This document shows, piece after piece, positions 11,279-19,554 of a stretch of DNA of 64,000 bases. Below the pieces are notes generated by a model. The model saw nothing but the letters and a program-made list of their open reading frames with translations. It searched no databases and was not told the DNA's origin. The position numbers and the translations under genes are program-made. This DNA comes from Marsupella aquatica (taxonomy: Eukaryota; Marchantiophyta), in the NCBI GenBank assembly GCA_973895155.1, contig OZ316894.1, positions 4,278,001 through 4,342,000 of the forward strand, given 5' to 3'. Positions within the stretch are counted from its first letter, which is position 1. Every line of letters starts with the position of its first letter.

Positions 11279-13651
11279 TCACCGACATTGAGGACACAAC
11301 CATGATCCACTAGGAATCACCTCTAATGGTGGTGTTAAACACGACATGTGCCATCCTCTAGAACACTTATCACAAATCAACATAGTGGCTGCTCCTTGAG
11401 CAGATCCACACAACATACACTTCAAGCCGGCACGAACATGAGCCAAACTTGGATCTACAGTACCGTCAATGTTTGAAAGATGACATGGTGCACAATTGCG
11501 CACATGATCCTTCCAAACCATACCATCACGTCCTTCCAACATTAGGACACCAGAAGATAACACTTCACGCATACGTAAGATTTTCCGACCTGCGGTCACA
11601 TCAAGTGTCGTGGGTGCTGTTTGCTGCAAATAAACAAAATCACCAGGATGAAACCGTCGAATCCTCGCACGATAACCTCCTCCACGAATAGTGGCATACC
11701 TCAAAGTATCACGATGTTGGGCAATGGCAAGGTTGTCAAAGGCCATGGGCATGACTCTCTTGAAAACTCGTGCCCTTTCTGAACACACCTTGACCCAAAC
11801 ATCGGGATCGTCCAAATCCACAACAATTGCCACATCACGACGAATAGCCGCTGGCAAATCTGGCTCTCTACCATAGAGCAAGAAATAAGGTGAGAAGGAT
11901 GCAAGTGATGCTTGTCGACTAAAACGGTAGCCCATAGCTAACCAAGGTAGCTGGAGATCCCAATCTCCCAAATGACCAACCTGCAAGCCATACTTACGCA
12001 ATCCTCTCTTCACGGTTTGTACAACTCTCTCTGCCAATCCATCTGCTTCAGGATGATCACGAGAAGTAGTACGAGGATCAATAAGAGCTTTCTCACACAA
12101 ACCCTCAAACTCTCCACGAAATTTCGTACCCTGATCAATCAACACCTCAGCTGGTGCTCCAAAATGACTGAGTACTCGATCCAAAAATGTGATAGCCACT
12201 CCTCCACTAGCTTTATCTGGCAATGCCACTAGTTCAATCCACTTGGAGAAGTGCTCCACCATAACCAAAATATATCGATTATGACGTTGGGTAAGAGGTA
12301 ATGGACCAGCAAAGTCCAAACTCCATCGATATCCCAAACCCATTATCGATAGTGGATGCAATTGGGGAGTGGGAGCATTGAACGATGCTCGCACTCGATC
12401 ACATACCACACACTTAGCAATCAATTGTTGGACCTCAGTGCGCATACCACGCCACCAATACTGTGTCTGCAACAAGCTATATGTGCGTTTCACACCAAAG
12501 TGACCCAACTCCTCGTGCGCATGTCGCACCAAACGTACTCGTTGTGACGGTTTTGGTACAACCAACACCTTGCCATCACGTAGTATCCTCAAAAGATGGT
12601 TTCCTTCCCATCGAAACCTCTTGGCTCGTTGTAGAACCCTATCTCGCTCCTTAGCATCACAATTGCCAACAATGGAGCCACCACGCAAATATTCCAACAC
12701 TCTTTTGTCGTTATGAATATCTTGCTGCCCAAAAACTACCTCATCAACATCCATATCTGAAGACTCAACGTCTACCCCATCCAATGAAGTAGAGTCCATA
12801 GATCCACTATATGTTGGAACCCAACAAAGAAAGGCAGATGCATGCCATCCTGGCACACTCTCCTTATCCGACCCATCATGCCATCGAGCTCCAGTCTCAT
12901 CCTCTTGACTGGTACATGGATTACGGCTCAACCCATCCGCATCCAAGTTCACTTTACCAGGCCTATGTACAACCTGGAAATCATACTCTTGTAACAACAA
13001 TGCCCATCGTGCAAGCTTTCCTGTAAGCTTGTTAGACTCCATTAACCACTTGAGGGGCTGGTGATCAGTGATCAAGGTGAACAGATTACCAAACAAATAG
13101 CAACGGAAATGTGCCACAGCCCACACAGCTGCCAAACACTCTCCCTCATACGAGCTATATTTAGCCTCTGCTGAATTGTTTGATCTACTGGCATATGCCA
13201 CAACAAACTCATTCCCCTCATCATCCTTCTGAGTCAGCACTGTTCCAAGTCCTACTCCACTCCAATCAGTGTGTAGTTGAAATGGTCGTCCCGAAACGGG
13301 TCTTCTCAAAATAGGTGTTGACGCCAATCTTTCCTTCAATTCTTGGAAAGCATGCTCTTGGTCGTCACCCCAAATCCACTCCTGGTCCAACTTAGTGAGT
13401 ATAGTTAAAGGTTTAGCAAGTTGGCTAAATCCTTTCACATACCGTCTATAATAGCTCGCCAATCCCAAGAATGCACGAACTCTACTCACATCAGTAGGAC
13501 GAGGAATTTGTGTAATGGCCTCCACCTTAGTCTCTTGCACACCCAATCCTCCTGGGTAGATAGTGTGGCCCAAATACTCAATTTTGTCTTGGAAGAACTT
13601 ACATTTGCCAGGATGGAGTTTCAATCCATGTTCTCTCAATCTCTCCAACAC
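11279..13651 (-). CDS. Gypsy pol, C-terminal part: RT end, RNase H, integrase and PHD finger
   Basis: An open frame of 790 residues that continues the RT frame after an in-frame TAG at 13655. In order it shows the end of RT (GLKLHPGKCKFF, IEYLGHTI), RNase H (FQLHTDWSGVGLGTVLTQ, EGECLAAVWAV, TDHQPLKWL), the HHCC zinc-binding domain of integrase near residues 375-415, and the integrase core with Asp in LDFAGP, Asp in IDQGTKFRG and Glu in GLAERVVQT. The last 49 residues form a C4HC3 PHD finger: Cys745, 748, 760, 763, His768, Cys771, 786, 789, with LICDKCSRGWHMSC. Chromoviruses normally carry a chromodomain here; a PHD finger at this position is unusual. The RT part acts in the cytoplasmic particle and integrase in the nucleus. 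The first methionine is internal, not a true start. Confidence 0.93.
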   Translation of the reverse strand: MLERLREHGLKLHPGKCKFFQDKIEYLGHTIYPGGLGVQETKVEAITQIPRPTDVSRVRAFLGLASYYRRYVKGFSQLAKPLTILTKLDQEWIWGDDQEHAFQELKERLASTPILRRPVSGRPFQLHTDWSGVGLGTVLTQKDDEGNEFVVAYASRSNNSAEAKYSSYEGECLAAVWAVAHFRCYLFGNLFTLITDHQPLKWLMESNKLTGKLARWALLLQEYDFQVVHRPGKVNLDADGLSRNPCTSQEDETGARWHDGSDKESVPGWHASAFLCWVPTYSGSMDSTSLDGVDVESSDMDVDEVVFGQQDIHNDKRVLEYLRGGSIVGNCDAKERDRVLQRAKRFRWEGNHLLRILRDGKVLVVPKPSQRVRLVRHAHEELGHFGVKRTYSLLQTQYWWRGMRTEVQQLIAKCVVCDRVRASFNAPTPQLHPLSIMGLGYRWSLDFAGPLPLTQRHNRYILVMVEHFSKWIELVALPDKASGGVAITFLDRVLSHFGAPAEVLIDQGTKFRGEFEGLCEKALIDPRTTSRDHPEADGLAERVVQTVKRGLRKYGLQVGHLGDWDLQLPWLAMGYRFSRQASLASFSPYFLLYGREPDLPAAIRRDVAIVVDLDDPDVWVKVCSERARVFKRVMPMAFDNLAIAQHRDTLRYATIRGGGYRARIRRFHPGDFVYLQQTAPTTLDVTAGRKILRMREVLSSGVLMLEGRDGMVWKDHVRNCAPCHLSNIDGTVDPSLAHVRAGLKCMLCGSAQGAATMLICDKCSRGWHMSCLTPPLEVIPSGSWLCPQCR

Positions 13652-13654
13652 AAT

Positions 13655-14359
13655 CTACAAGTGTCTTTGATGTTCTTCCACAGTCGAAGAATAGACCAAA
13701 ATATCATCAATGTAACATCTCACAAAATCCAAACCTGCAAGAATTCGATCCATAACTCTTTGGAATTCAGCTGGTGCATTCTTCAACCCAAATGGTAAGA
13801 ACAACCACTGATACAAACGATCTTTGCCATAAGAATCAATTCCCCAAAATGTTGTCTTGGATCTATCCGAATGCCTAATTGGCAATTGATGGTACCCCGC
13901 CTTGAGGTCCAACGAACTAAATATCTTTGCATGCCCCACAACATCAAAGATCTCCTCCGGTGTTGGCATGGCATATCGATCAGATTTTGTCTGACGATTA
14001 ATAGGTCGATAATCACCACACATTCGCCTATCTGTGTAATTGCCATGCACATCCTTCTTGGCTGGCATCACTGTGGCAGATGCATACTCCCCGTATGAGA
14101 TCTCCACCAAACCAGCCTCCAACAAATCCTGAGTTCTACTCTGGATCAAAGCCCTCTCCATGTCACTATACCGATACGGTCGTCGAAAGATTGGCGCATC
14201 ACTAGCCAATTCGATCTGAATACCAGGACCCTTCAATGTCCCCAAATCCTTCATACTAAATGCAAAACAATTCCAATAACTCTTCAAGAATTGATGCATG
14301 CAACGTCTCTCCCTCCCGGTCAACTTAGGACCAATCTGTGGTTCCCAACTCTCCATCAA
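13655..14359 (-). CDS. Gypsy reverse transcriptase, N-terminal and catalytic part
   Basis: A 234-residue open segment with the typical gypsy RT sequence: PYRYSDMERALIQ, RMCGDYRPINRQT, FSSLDLKAGYHQLPI, LPFGLKNAPAEFQRVMD and the catalytic YIDDILVYS. It ends at TAG (13655-13657) within the region just after the YIDD box; the same frame continues to 11279. CAG to TAG is the simplest explanation. The upstream border lies in a tandem-repeat linker where the reading frame changes by one base relative to the methyltransferase. Confidence 0.93.
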   Translation of the reverse strand: MMESWEPQIGPKLTGRERRCMHQFLKSYWNCFAFSMKDLGTLKGPGIQIELASDAPIFRRPYRYSDMERALIQSRTQDLLEAGLVEISYGEYASATVMPAKKDVHGNYTDRRMCGDYRPINRQTKSDRYAMPTPEEIFDVVGHAKIFSSLDLKAGYHQLPIRHSDRSKTTFWGIDSYGKDRLYQWLFLPFGLKNAPAEFQRVMDRILAGLDFVRCYIDDILVYSSTVEEHQRHL

Positions 14360-14540
14360 AGCTGTGACATCTTCCTTTGGAGTTGAAGAGTCACAAGCCG
14401 CGGGCTGTGACTCTCCTTCAAAGTTGTGACGTCTTCCGTTGGAGTTGAAGAGGCCACAAGCCGTGGGCTGTGACTCTCCATCAAAACTGTGACGTCTTCC
14501 TTTGGAGATGAAGAGGCCACAAGCCGTGGGCTATGGATGG
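14349..14540 (-). repeat. Coding tandem repeat (62/63 bp, 3 copies) linking methyltransferase and RT
   Basis: Units start at 14349, 14411 and 14474. The 63-bp unit equals 21 codons and encodes a Ser/Thr/Pro-rich peptide beginning SHSPRLVASS. The first unit in plus coordinates is 62 bp: it has one base fewer in GAAGAGTCACAAG compared with GAAGAGGCCACAAG. This single-base difference is what puts RT in a different frame from the methyltransferase. Each copy holds a version of GCCACAAGCCGTGGGCTGTG, which is also the core of the leader array at 18477-18905. Confidence 0.88.
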
Positions 14541-14559
14541 AAGAGTCAGTCGCTCGTTG

Positions 14560-15018
14560 TTATTTATCAATAGTTTGAGCAACCTCCTTCTGCTCAACAA
14601 TATGTTCTACCTTGGCCAATCTTGCCATAGGTCCATCAATCATCTGCTCGCCCCCAGCTGTGGCCGCTACTGTCTCGATAGGCCGCAAGCTCACCAATGG
14701 ACGATCTGTAACATTAGAAGTGCGCATTCGCAATTGTTCAGCTAATTCCAAGCTGATAATCCAAGTCAAGCAATTCAAATCCATGGCTTGACCAAGGACT
14801 TGACAACGTGAATGCTCCGACACCGAGGCCACTGTAGTGGTGCTAGTCAAAAATCCCATAGTCCGCTCTCTCTCATTAGCGGTAGGCTCTACTAGTCGTT
14901 GTAGAGCTGTATCCCACACAAGTCCAGGGCCACCTGCTCGAAATGCGTATGAAGCAGAATGGCTCACAAAAGTGGGTAATGCACAACGCGGACGCCCAAC
15001 AATATTCACCACTGCCAA
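14560..15018 (-). CDS. Gypsy-encoded DNA methyltransferase, C-terminal part (motifs IX-X)
   Basis: Same reading frame as the 15046-16143 segment, separated from it only by TAA at 15046-15048. It contains LPTFVSHSASYAFRAGG, then PTANERERTMGF (motif IX region) and RCQVLGQAMDLNCLTW (motif X, compare R.LG.A.D.N in C5-methyltransferases). It completes the fold begun upstream, so the TAA interrupts one domain and does not separate two genes. It ends at another TAA (14560-14562), followed in frame by the repeat linker. There is no natural methionine start; the displayed start would be TTG. Confidence 0.85.
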   Translation of the reverse strand: MAVVNIVGRPRCALPTFVSHSASYAFRAGGPGLVWDTALQRLVEPTANERERTMGFLTSTTTVASVSEHSRCQVLGQAMDLNCLTWIISLELAEQLRMRTSNVTDRPLVSLRPIETVAATAGGEQMIDGPMARLAKVEHIVEQKEVAQTIDK

Positions 15019-15045
15019 TGGGGTTCGATCAGATTGGGTAACACT

Positions 15046-16143
15046 TTATGCATGACGCCCTGGATCCAAAATACTATCCACCACTAAGGTTGCTGAGCGA
15101 GGTACACCATCAAATGCTCGCTTTAAGACCTCACATGGTAACAAGTTAGTCCACCATAATCGTGGACAATGGGCACGAGAACCCACACATGCAGCATCCA
15201 ATAACACAGCAGGTCCAATCCAAGATCGAACCTGATGAACACTAGCAACAATTCGATGACGATCATCACCCAATAATGGGACATTCTCCAAAATGTATGC
15301 AGGAGAATGTGTCTGATGCATCTGGAGATGGCGCAACACACGTAATATCTCCCAAAATAATGCAGATCTTGGATCATGAAATCCATGTCCAATTCCAGCC
15401 CGAGATTGACCCTGACATGGCCAACCCGCAATCACCAAATCAATGGGGCCAACACGATCCAAATAATCCACCCCCAATAATGAAATATCAGTAGGCAATG
15501 CATGCTGATAACCACAAACGGCATCCACTGGCAACAAATGTGGATAACGTTCCACCAACATCGCTACATGACGTAGTGAGATCCTCCGTGTTATCTCATC
15601 ATTTTCCACGTACAAGTAACGACGCACAGGAATTCCTGCTTGAAGAATAGCAGCCAATCCAGTGCTAATCCCACCAAATAAATGCAACAAACAAATACCC
15701 TCCTCTGGATACTGCCACACAATAGGAGTGGTATCCAATGGTGAAAGGGTCACCGGTCCATCTGCAAAAGATTGTTGTGCTCTTGACTCCGGTGTAAAAG
15801 CATGACGCCAGGCATCATGTATCAATTGGGTCGCATTTTGTTGCAAGGCCTCTCCAGTACCCCATACTGGTGCCACAATGGTATCAACAGGTAATACACC
15901 CATCATGTGTTCCTCACGTGGCTCCTCCATTGCCGGAACATCTGTTGCATGTGCATTACCTTCAATCAACTCATCAGATCCAGTAATCAAACTACTGAAT
16001 GCTGCCAAAGACAATGGTGCAGATTTAGGACCTCCCACAGGTCCACTAAATCGCACTGGCAATTGGCTCAATCGAGCATCTCTAGATTGCCAATCGGGTC
16101 GATACGACACCGACTCATCCCAAAAATCAAGAACAAATCCCAT
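15046..16143 (-). CDS. Gypsy-encoded C5-cytosine DNA methyltransferase, catalytic part
   Basis: 365 residues. The first ~30 (FVLDFWDESVSYRPDW) finish the protease region in this frame. The catalytic domain begins near residue 150: motif I LFGGISTGL (155-163, S-adenosylmethionine loop), motif II acidic residue in YVEND (Glu180), motif IV GWPCQGQSRAG with the nucleophilic Cys243, motif VI ENV (286-288), motif VIII-like CPRLWWTNL (327-335). The segment between motifs VIII and IX is short, as in DNMT3-type enzymes, and the motif order is canonical, unlike the rearranged plant DRM order. It should transfer methyl groups to cytosine C5. Every catalytic residue visible is intact; only the downstream TAA breaks it. 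Retrotransposon-borne DNMTs are known from charophyte algae and dinoflagellates. Confidence 0.92.
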   Translation of the reverse strand: MGFVLDFWDESVSYRPDWQSRDARLSQLPVRFSGPVGGPKSAPLSLAAFSSLITGSDELIEGNAHATDVPAMEEPREEHMMGVLPVDTIVAPVWGTGEALQQNATQLIHDAWRHAFTPESRAQQSFADGPVTLSPLDTTPIVWQYPEEGICLLHLFGGISTGLAAILQAGIPVRRYLYVENDEITRRISLRHVAMLVERYPHLLPVDAVCGYQHALPTDISLLGVDYLDRVGPIDLVIAGWPCQGQSRAGIGHGFHDPRSALFWEILRVLRHLQMHQTHSPAYILENVPLLGDDRHRIVASVHQVRSWIGPAVLLDAACVGSRAHCPRLWWTNLLPCEVLKRAFDGVPRSATLVVDSILDPGRHA

Positions 16144-18458
16144 AGGATAAAGTACTGTACATCATACGACTCAACCTTAGTCAAAATAGCTTGAGCCTGG
16201 ATCCGTGAGTTATCCTTTGGATGATCCTCTCGAATCCTAAGTTCAAGTGCTCGTCTGGTGATATGTTGTTTGGGTGTAGGTCCTCCCAATGAAGTCTGAA
16301 TGGGAAAAGGACACTCCTCCAAATCATCTGGACACAATCCCAATCCTTGTATCGCAGACTTACCCAACATCAAGGGCTGAGCACCAGTATCCAATAACAC
16401 TCGTTCTGGCTGGTATATTGCTCCAAAAGGCCCAACTAATCGGAAGATACCACTCCGATTATCCAATGATACCACACTAGGTTTAAACCTAGTTCTCTCA
16501 TAGGCAGGGCGTGCTGGTAACTCCATCAACCTCGCCGTTGCTGCTGGCCATGTTTCACCACTAGCAATAGGTGGAATCAACTCCACAACTTCAGATTTAT
16601 GCATTGTCTCTGCACGAGAAGCAACAACTGGAGTGTCTTCACATAATGTGGCCGCCAATCTGAACACTTCAGCTGGACTAACTCCCAATGCTAATATATC
16701 TGTTGCTGAAAATAACGGGGTGTGCACAATGTTAGTGGCCGCCCCCAACAAGGTACTTGCTAGACCTGCTGCAACATCATCCGATTTTACCGACTTATCA
16801 ACACTTGGATTTGTCTTAACCGGGTTCATAGAGGTAGTGTGAACTGCCTCTAACAACGTAAACGATTGAGGAAGCTTTGTTTGTTGACGAGCCTCCCCCC
16901 TTTGAGGATCCAACTCTACCATTGCTCCTCGGGGCTCAAGGACTTTGGTTGCTCCTCTAGTCAAAGCTGCCGATGCGTCAACATGGGTAGTGCCACACAT
17001 GAATCCCATGGTGGCCAAGTCTCCGTCAGCTCCATAAGATGTAGAAGCTCCATCACCAGAAGTAGGTCTAACCTGAGAACTGGCCATGGCAGCTAGTTGT
17101 TGCTCCAATTGAGCAATCTTTGCATCTTTTGGATCTATGGTAGTGGCAAGAGCATCACCTTGTTGTCTCCCTGCATGTGGCATCCCTCGTCCACGACCAC
17201 CACCTCTACCTCCTCTTCCCTGATCATATGTACGCGATCCTCCCCGTCGTAGTTCAGGATGGAGTACAAAACACCTATCTTTGGTGTGACCAGAAACTCC
17301 ACAATGATCACATAATCGTTGATCGGGCATAGATGCCCCTCTACTATCCGGGCAATATCTTTGTGCATGATCCCCACCACAAGTCCAACATCCTGACTGC
17401 TGTCCAGCATAGGAGGGCACAGGTCTCTGACTAGTAGATTCCCGTGTTGTAGGCTTCTCCCTCTGGCTCTTCCTTACAGTAGGTTGCAGTGTGGGTGTAG
17501 ATGCAACCTTTGGTGAGCCTTCCTTGACAAATCCGGAAGTCACCACCTTCTCATTCACCATATTGAGCTCAATGCGCTCGGCTAGTGCAAAAACAATAGC
17601 CAATGTGGGATCTGAATCCCTCAATAGAGTGGCGTCTCTTACTCTACGCCGCAACTCTCTATCCAAAATTGCATACCAAAATTGAATTGCTTGGGCCTCT
17701 GTCACTCCCTTGGTGATTGTAATTAATCTTTGCATATGAGTGTATGCCTCGCGTAGACTCTCTCCAGTCTTGCGCTGAAAATCTTGAAGACCCTTCAACT
17801 TATCAGTTCTCACACCCTGGTAGTTTTGCTTCAACACATCAAAGAACTTCACCACAGGGTTAAATGTTGGCACAACTCCACTCCCACCCACAATTGCACT
17901 GGTAGGAGTAACAGTGGATACTGGTGGAGTGCCACTCTGGCTAGTGCTACTAGAAGAAGCAACAGCCGGGGCAACAGGTTGAGAAACCGCACTTGTGCCG
18001 TAAGTGATGGACACATAGTTTGGTGACCAATGTTGTCTCCATATCTCAATATCAGCCAAATGGGTCTTCCGAAACTCATGGTAATCATCCATGGGTGGAC
18101 CCTCCAAATGCTGAAACAACCCTTTCCATGCCATGAAAGGTGTAAACAATGTGGCGTTACCCATCGTTTGCATATCACACCACGTATCAAACTCTTGGAT
18201 GAAATCATCCAAATCAATTGTGCCAACTGCACCAGAGTATCTTCTAGGGCCCTTAGTGGACCCATACGTCTCCTCCATATCCCACAACAATGGTGCAACT
18301 ACCTGATGATGAGGAGAGTTGACTACAGAGCCCTCGTAATCACTATCTGAAGCTCTACTAGTATCTGCTAGCAATGTCGTTGGCCGAAATTGCACTCCAC
18401 TTCGAGTGAAACCAGTCCGTTGTTCACCAAGTAGCTTTGCATTATTGGAAGACTCCAT
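16068..18458 (-). CDS. Gypsy Gag and aspartic protease
   Basis: 796 residues starting MESSNNAKLLGEQ. A Gag core lies near residues 210-305 (FFDVLKQNYQG, LREAYTHMQRL, ELRRRVRDATLL). Two zinc knuckles follow near residues 355-400: CWTCGGDHAQRYC with CX2CX3HX4C spacing and CDHCGVSGHTKDRC with the usual CX2CX4HX4C. A Gly/Arg-rich stretch follows (RGGRGGGRGRG), likely RNA-binding. The retropepsin motif is VLLDTGAQPLMLG near residue 688. The protease tail then passes, by a -1 shift near 16140-16150, into the frame of the methyltransferase segment; the two frames overlap by about 75 bp. Gag forms the particle and packages the RNA. Confidence 0.9.
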   Translation of the reverse strand: MESSNNAKLLGEQRTGFTRSGVQFRPTTLLADTSRASDSDYEGSVVNSPHHQVVAPLLWDMEETYGSTKGPRRYSGAVGTIDLDDFIQEFDTWCDMQTMGNATLFTPFMAWKGLFQHLEGPPMDDYHEFRKTHLADIEIWRQHWSPNYVSITYGTSAVSQPVAPAVASSSSTSQSGTPPVSTVTPTSAIVGGSGVVPTFNPVVKFFDVLKQNYQGVRTDKLKGLQDFQRKTGESLREAYTHMQRLITITKGVTEAQAIQFWYAILDRELRRRVRDATLLRDSDPTLAIVFALAERIELNMVNEKVVTSGFVKEGSPKVASTPTLQPTVRKSQREKPTTRESTSQRPVPSYAGQQSGCWTCGGDHAQRYCPDSRGASMPDQRLCDHCGVSGHTKDRCFVLHPELRRGGSRTYDQGRGGRGGGRGRGMPHAGRQQGDALATTIDPKDAKIAQLEQQLAAMASSQVRPTSGDGASTSYGADGDLATMGFMCGTTHVDASAALTRGATKVLEPRGAMVELDPQRGEARQQTKLPQSFTLLEAVHTTSMNPVKTNPSVDKSVKSDDVAAGLASTLLGAATNIVHTPLFSATDILALGVSPAEVFRLAATLCEDTPVVASRAETMHKSEVVELIPPIASGETWPAATARLMELPARPAYERTRFKPSVVSLDNRSGIFRLVGPFGAIYQPERVLLDTGAQPLMLGKSAIQGLGLCPDDLEECPFPIQTSLGGPTPKQHITRRALELRIREDHPKDNSRIQAQAILTKVESYDVQYFILWDLFLIFGMSRCRIDPIGNLEMLD

Positions 18459-18476
18459 GATTCCAAAACCCTAGGC

Positions 18477-18905
18477 CACAGGCCGTGGGCTGTGGGTACC
18501 TACCCACACAAACAAGATGAATCAGCCACAAGCCGTGTGCTGTGGGTGACTACCCACGCAACCAAACTTCAAGAGGCCACAGGCCGTGGGCTGTGGGTGC
18601 CAACCCACACAACCAAGATGAATCGGCCACAAGCCGTGGGCTGTGGGTGACTACCCACGCAACCAAACTACAAGAGGCCACAGGCCATGGGCTGTGGGTG
18701 CCAACCCACACAACCAAGATGAATCGGCCACAAGCCGTGGGCTGTGGGTGACTACCCACGCAACCAAACTACAAGAGGCCACAGGCCGTGGGCTATGGGT
18801 GCCAACCCACACAACCAAACTATGAGAGGCCACAGGCCGTGGGCTGTGGGTGCTAGCCAAGCTGCAAGAGGTCACAGGCCGTGGGCTGTGGGTGCCTCCC
18901 CACCA
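18477..18905 (-). repeat. Nine-unit hairpin-forming tandem array in the retrotransposon leader
   Basis: Nine units of about 50 bp, organised as alternating types with a 101-bp higher-order period, between the leader and the gag start. Plus-strand cores are GCCACA(A/G)GCCGTGGGCTGTG, followed by GTGGGT-NNNN-ACCCAC in most units. The first can fold CCACAGGCC against GGGCTGTGG, the second is a perfect 6-bp stem with a 4-base loop. Units begin near 18477, 18523, 18574, 18625, 18676, 18726, 18778, 18829 and 18870; the last two lack the second hairpin. The array lies in the predicted 5' UTR of the genomic RNA. Confidence 0.9.
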
Positions 18906-19554
18906 AAACTCTCTTTGCTCAAGTCATGCGCTAAACACGCAATTGACGGGAAAATCACTATTCAGTATTTGTCGTTTCCTCTGTGCCCTAAGTCACAGCC
19001 GCCTTGCCTCTCCGCGGTGCCTTATCTTGTCGCGCGCCGCCAACACAATTCACCAACATTCAACGTCGTTTCCTTCATAGAAACGCACTATCCATCAACA
19101 AGGAACTTGATGCAAATCAGAACTGCATCCTACAAAAATTGTAAACATAATCAACTATCGGGCTCCCAATTGAACCACCTCAATCAAAACCACAAAGAGT
19201 CGCACATCCGACTACTTTCCCTTCACAAAATAGGACCAGACACCATCGTCTGTCTCACACACAATTGTCGATAGCAACATTCGCTTGTCGATCACACAAT
19301 CAATCCTCCACGATGCAACACCGCATATCGATGAAGACCGCAACTCCAAAACCACAACTTAGCAACAACAACTTGAAGCTTCACTTGAACTACGCAAGCG
19401 TCGCACCAACTTGCAATAGATCGAGATACCAGCGATCCGTTCAATAACAACACCCGATCCGAGCTACCACGAATCGTCAACAACAAAACCAAAATGAAAT
19501 CAAACTTCTGTCTGCACAGTCCGCACCACAGAGTTCGAAGCTGATCTTTTGATG
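18906..19554 (-). other. 5' leader or LTR remainder of the gypsy element
   Basis: About 650 bp between the LTR block shared by both ends and the hairpin array, with no counterpart at the left end. A possible primer-binding site is the minus-strand CAATTGGGAGCCCGATAG near 19155-19172, where CA could end an LTR and TGG could start the tRNA complement. I could not match it to a specific tRNA, so the 5' LTR boundary stays open. Confidence 0.45.

Noticed and set aside
18542-18875. Open frames on both strands with repeating HSPRPVAS-like and PWAVGANPHNQ-like peptides
   Set aside because: They are translations of the hairpin array, open only because the unit lacks stops in some frames.
18477-18905. 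Regular ~50-bp repeats resembling a CRISPR array
   Set aside because: The parts between cores are themselves repeated, the context is a plant retrotransposon leader, and no cas-like gene is present.
19155-19172. TGGGAGCCCG as a definite primer-binding site
   Set aside because: I could not match it to a tRNA 3' end, and the LTR boundary is unresolved, so it stays a candidate only.
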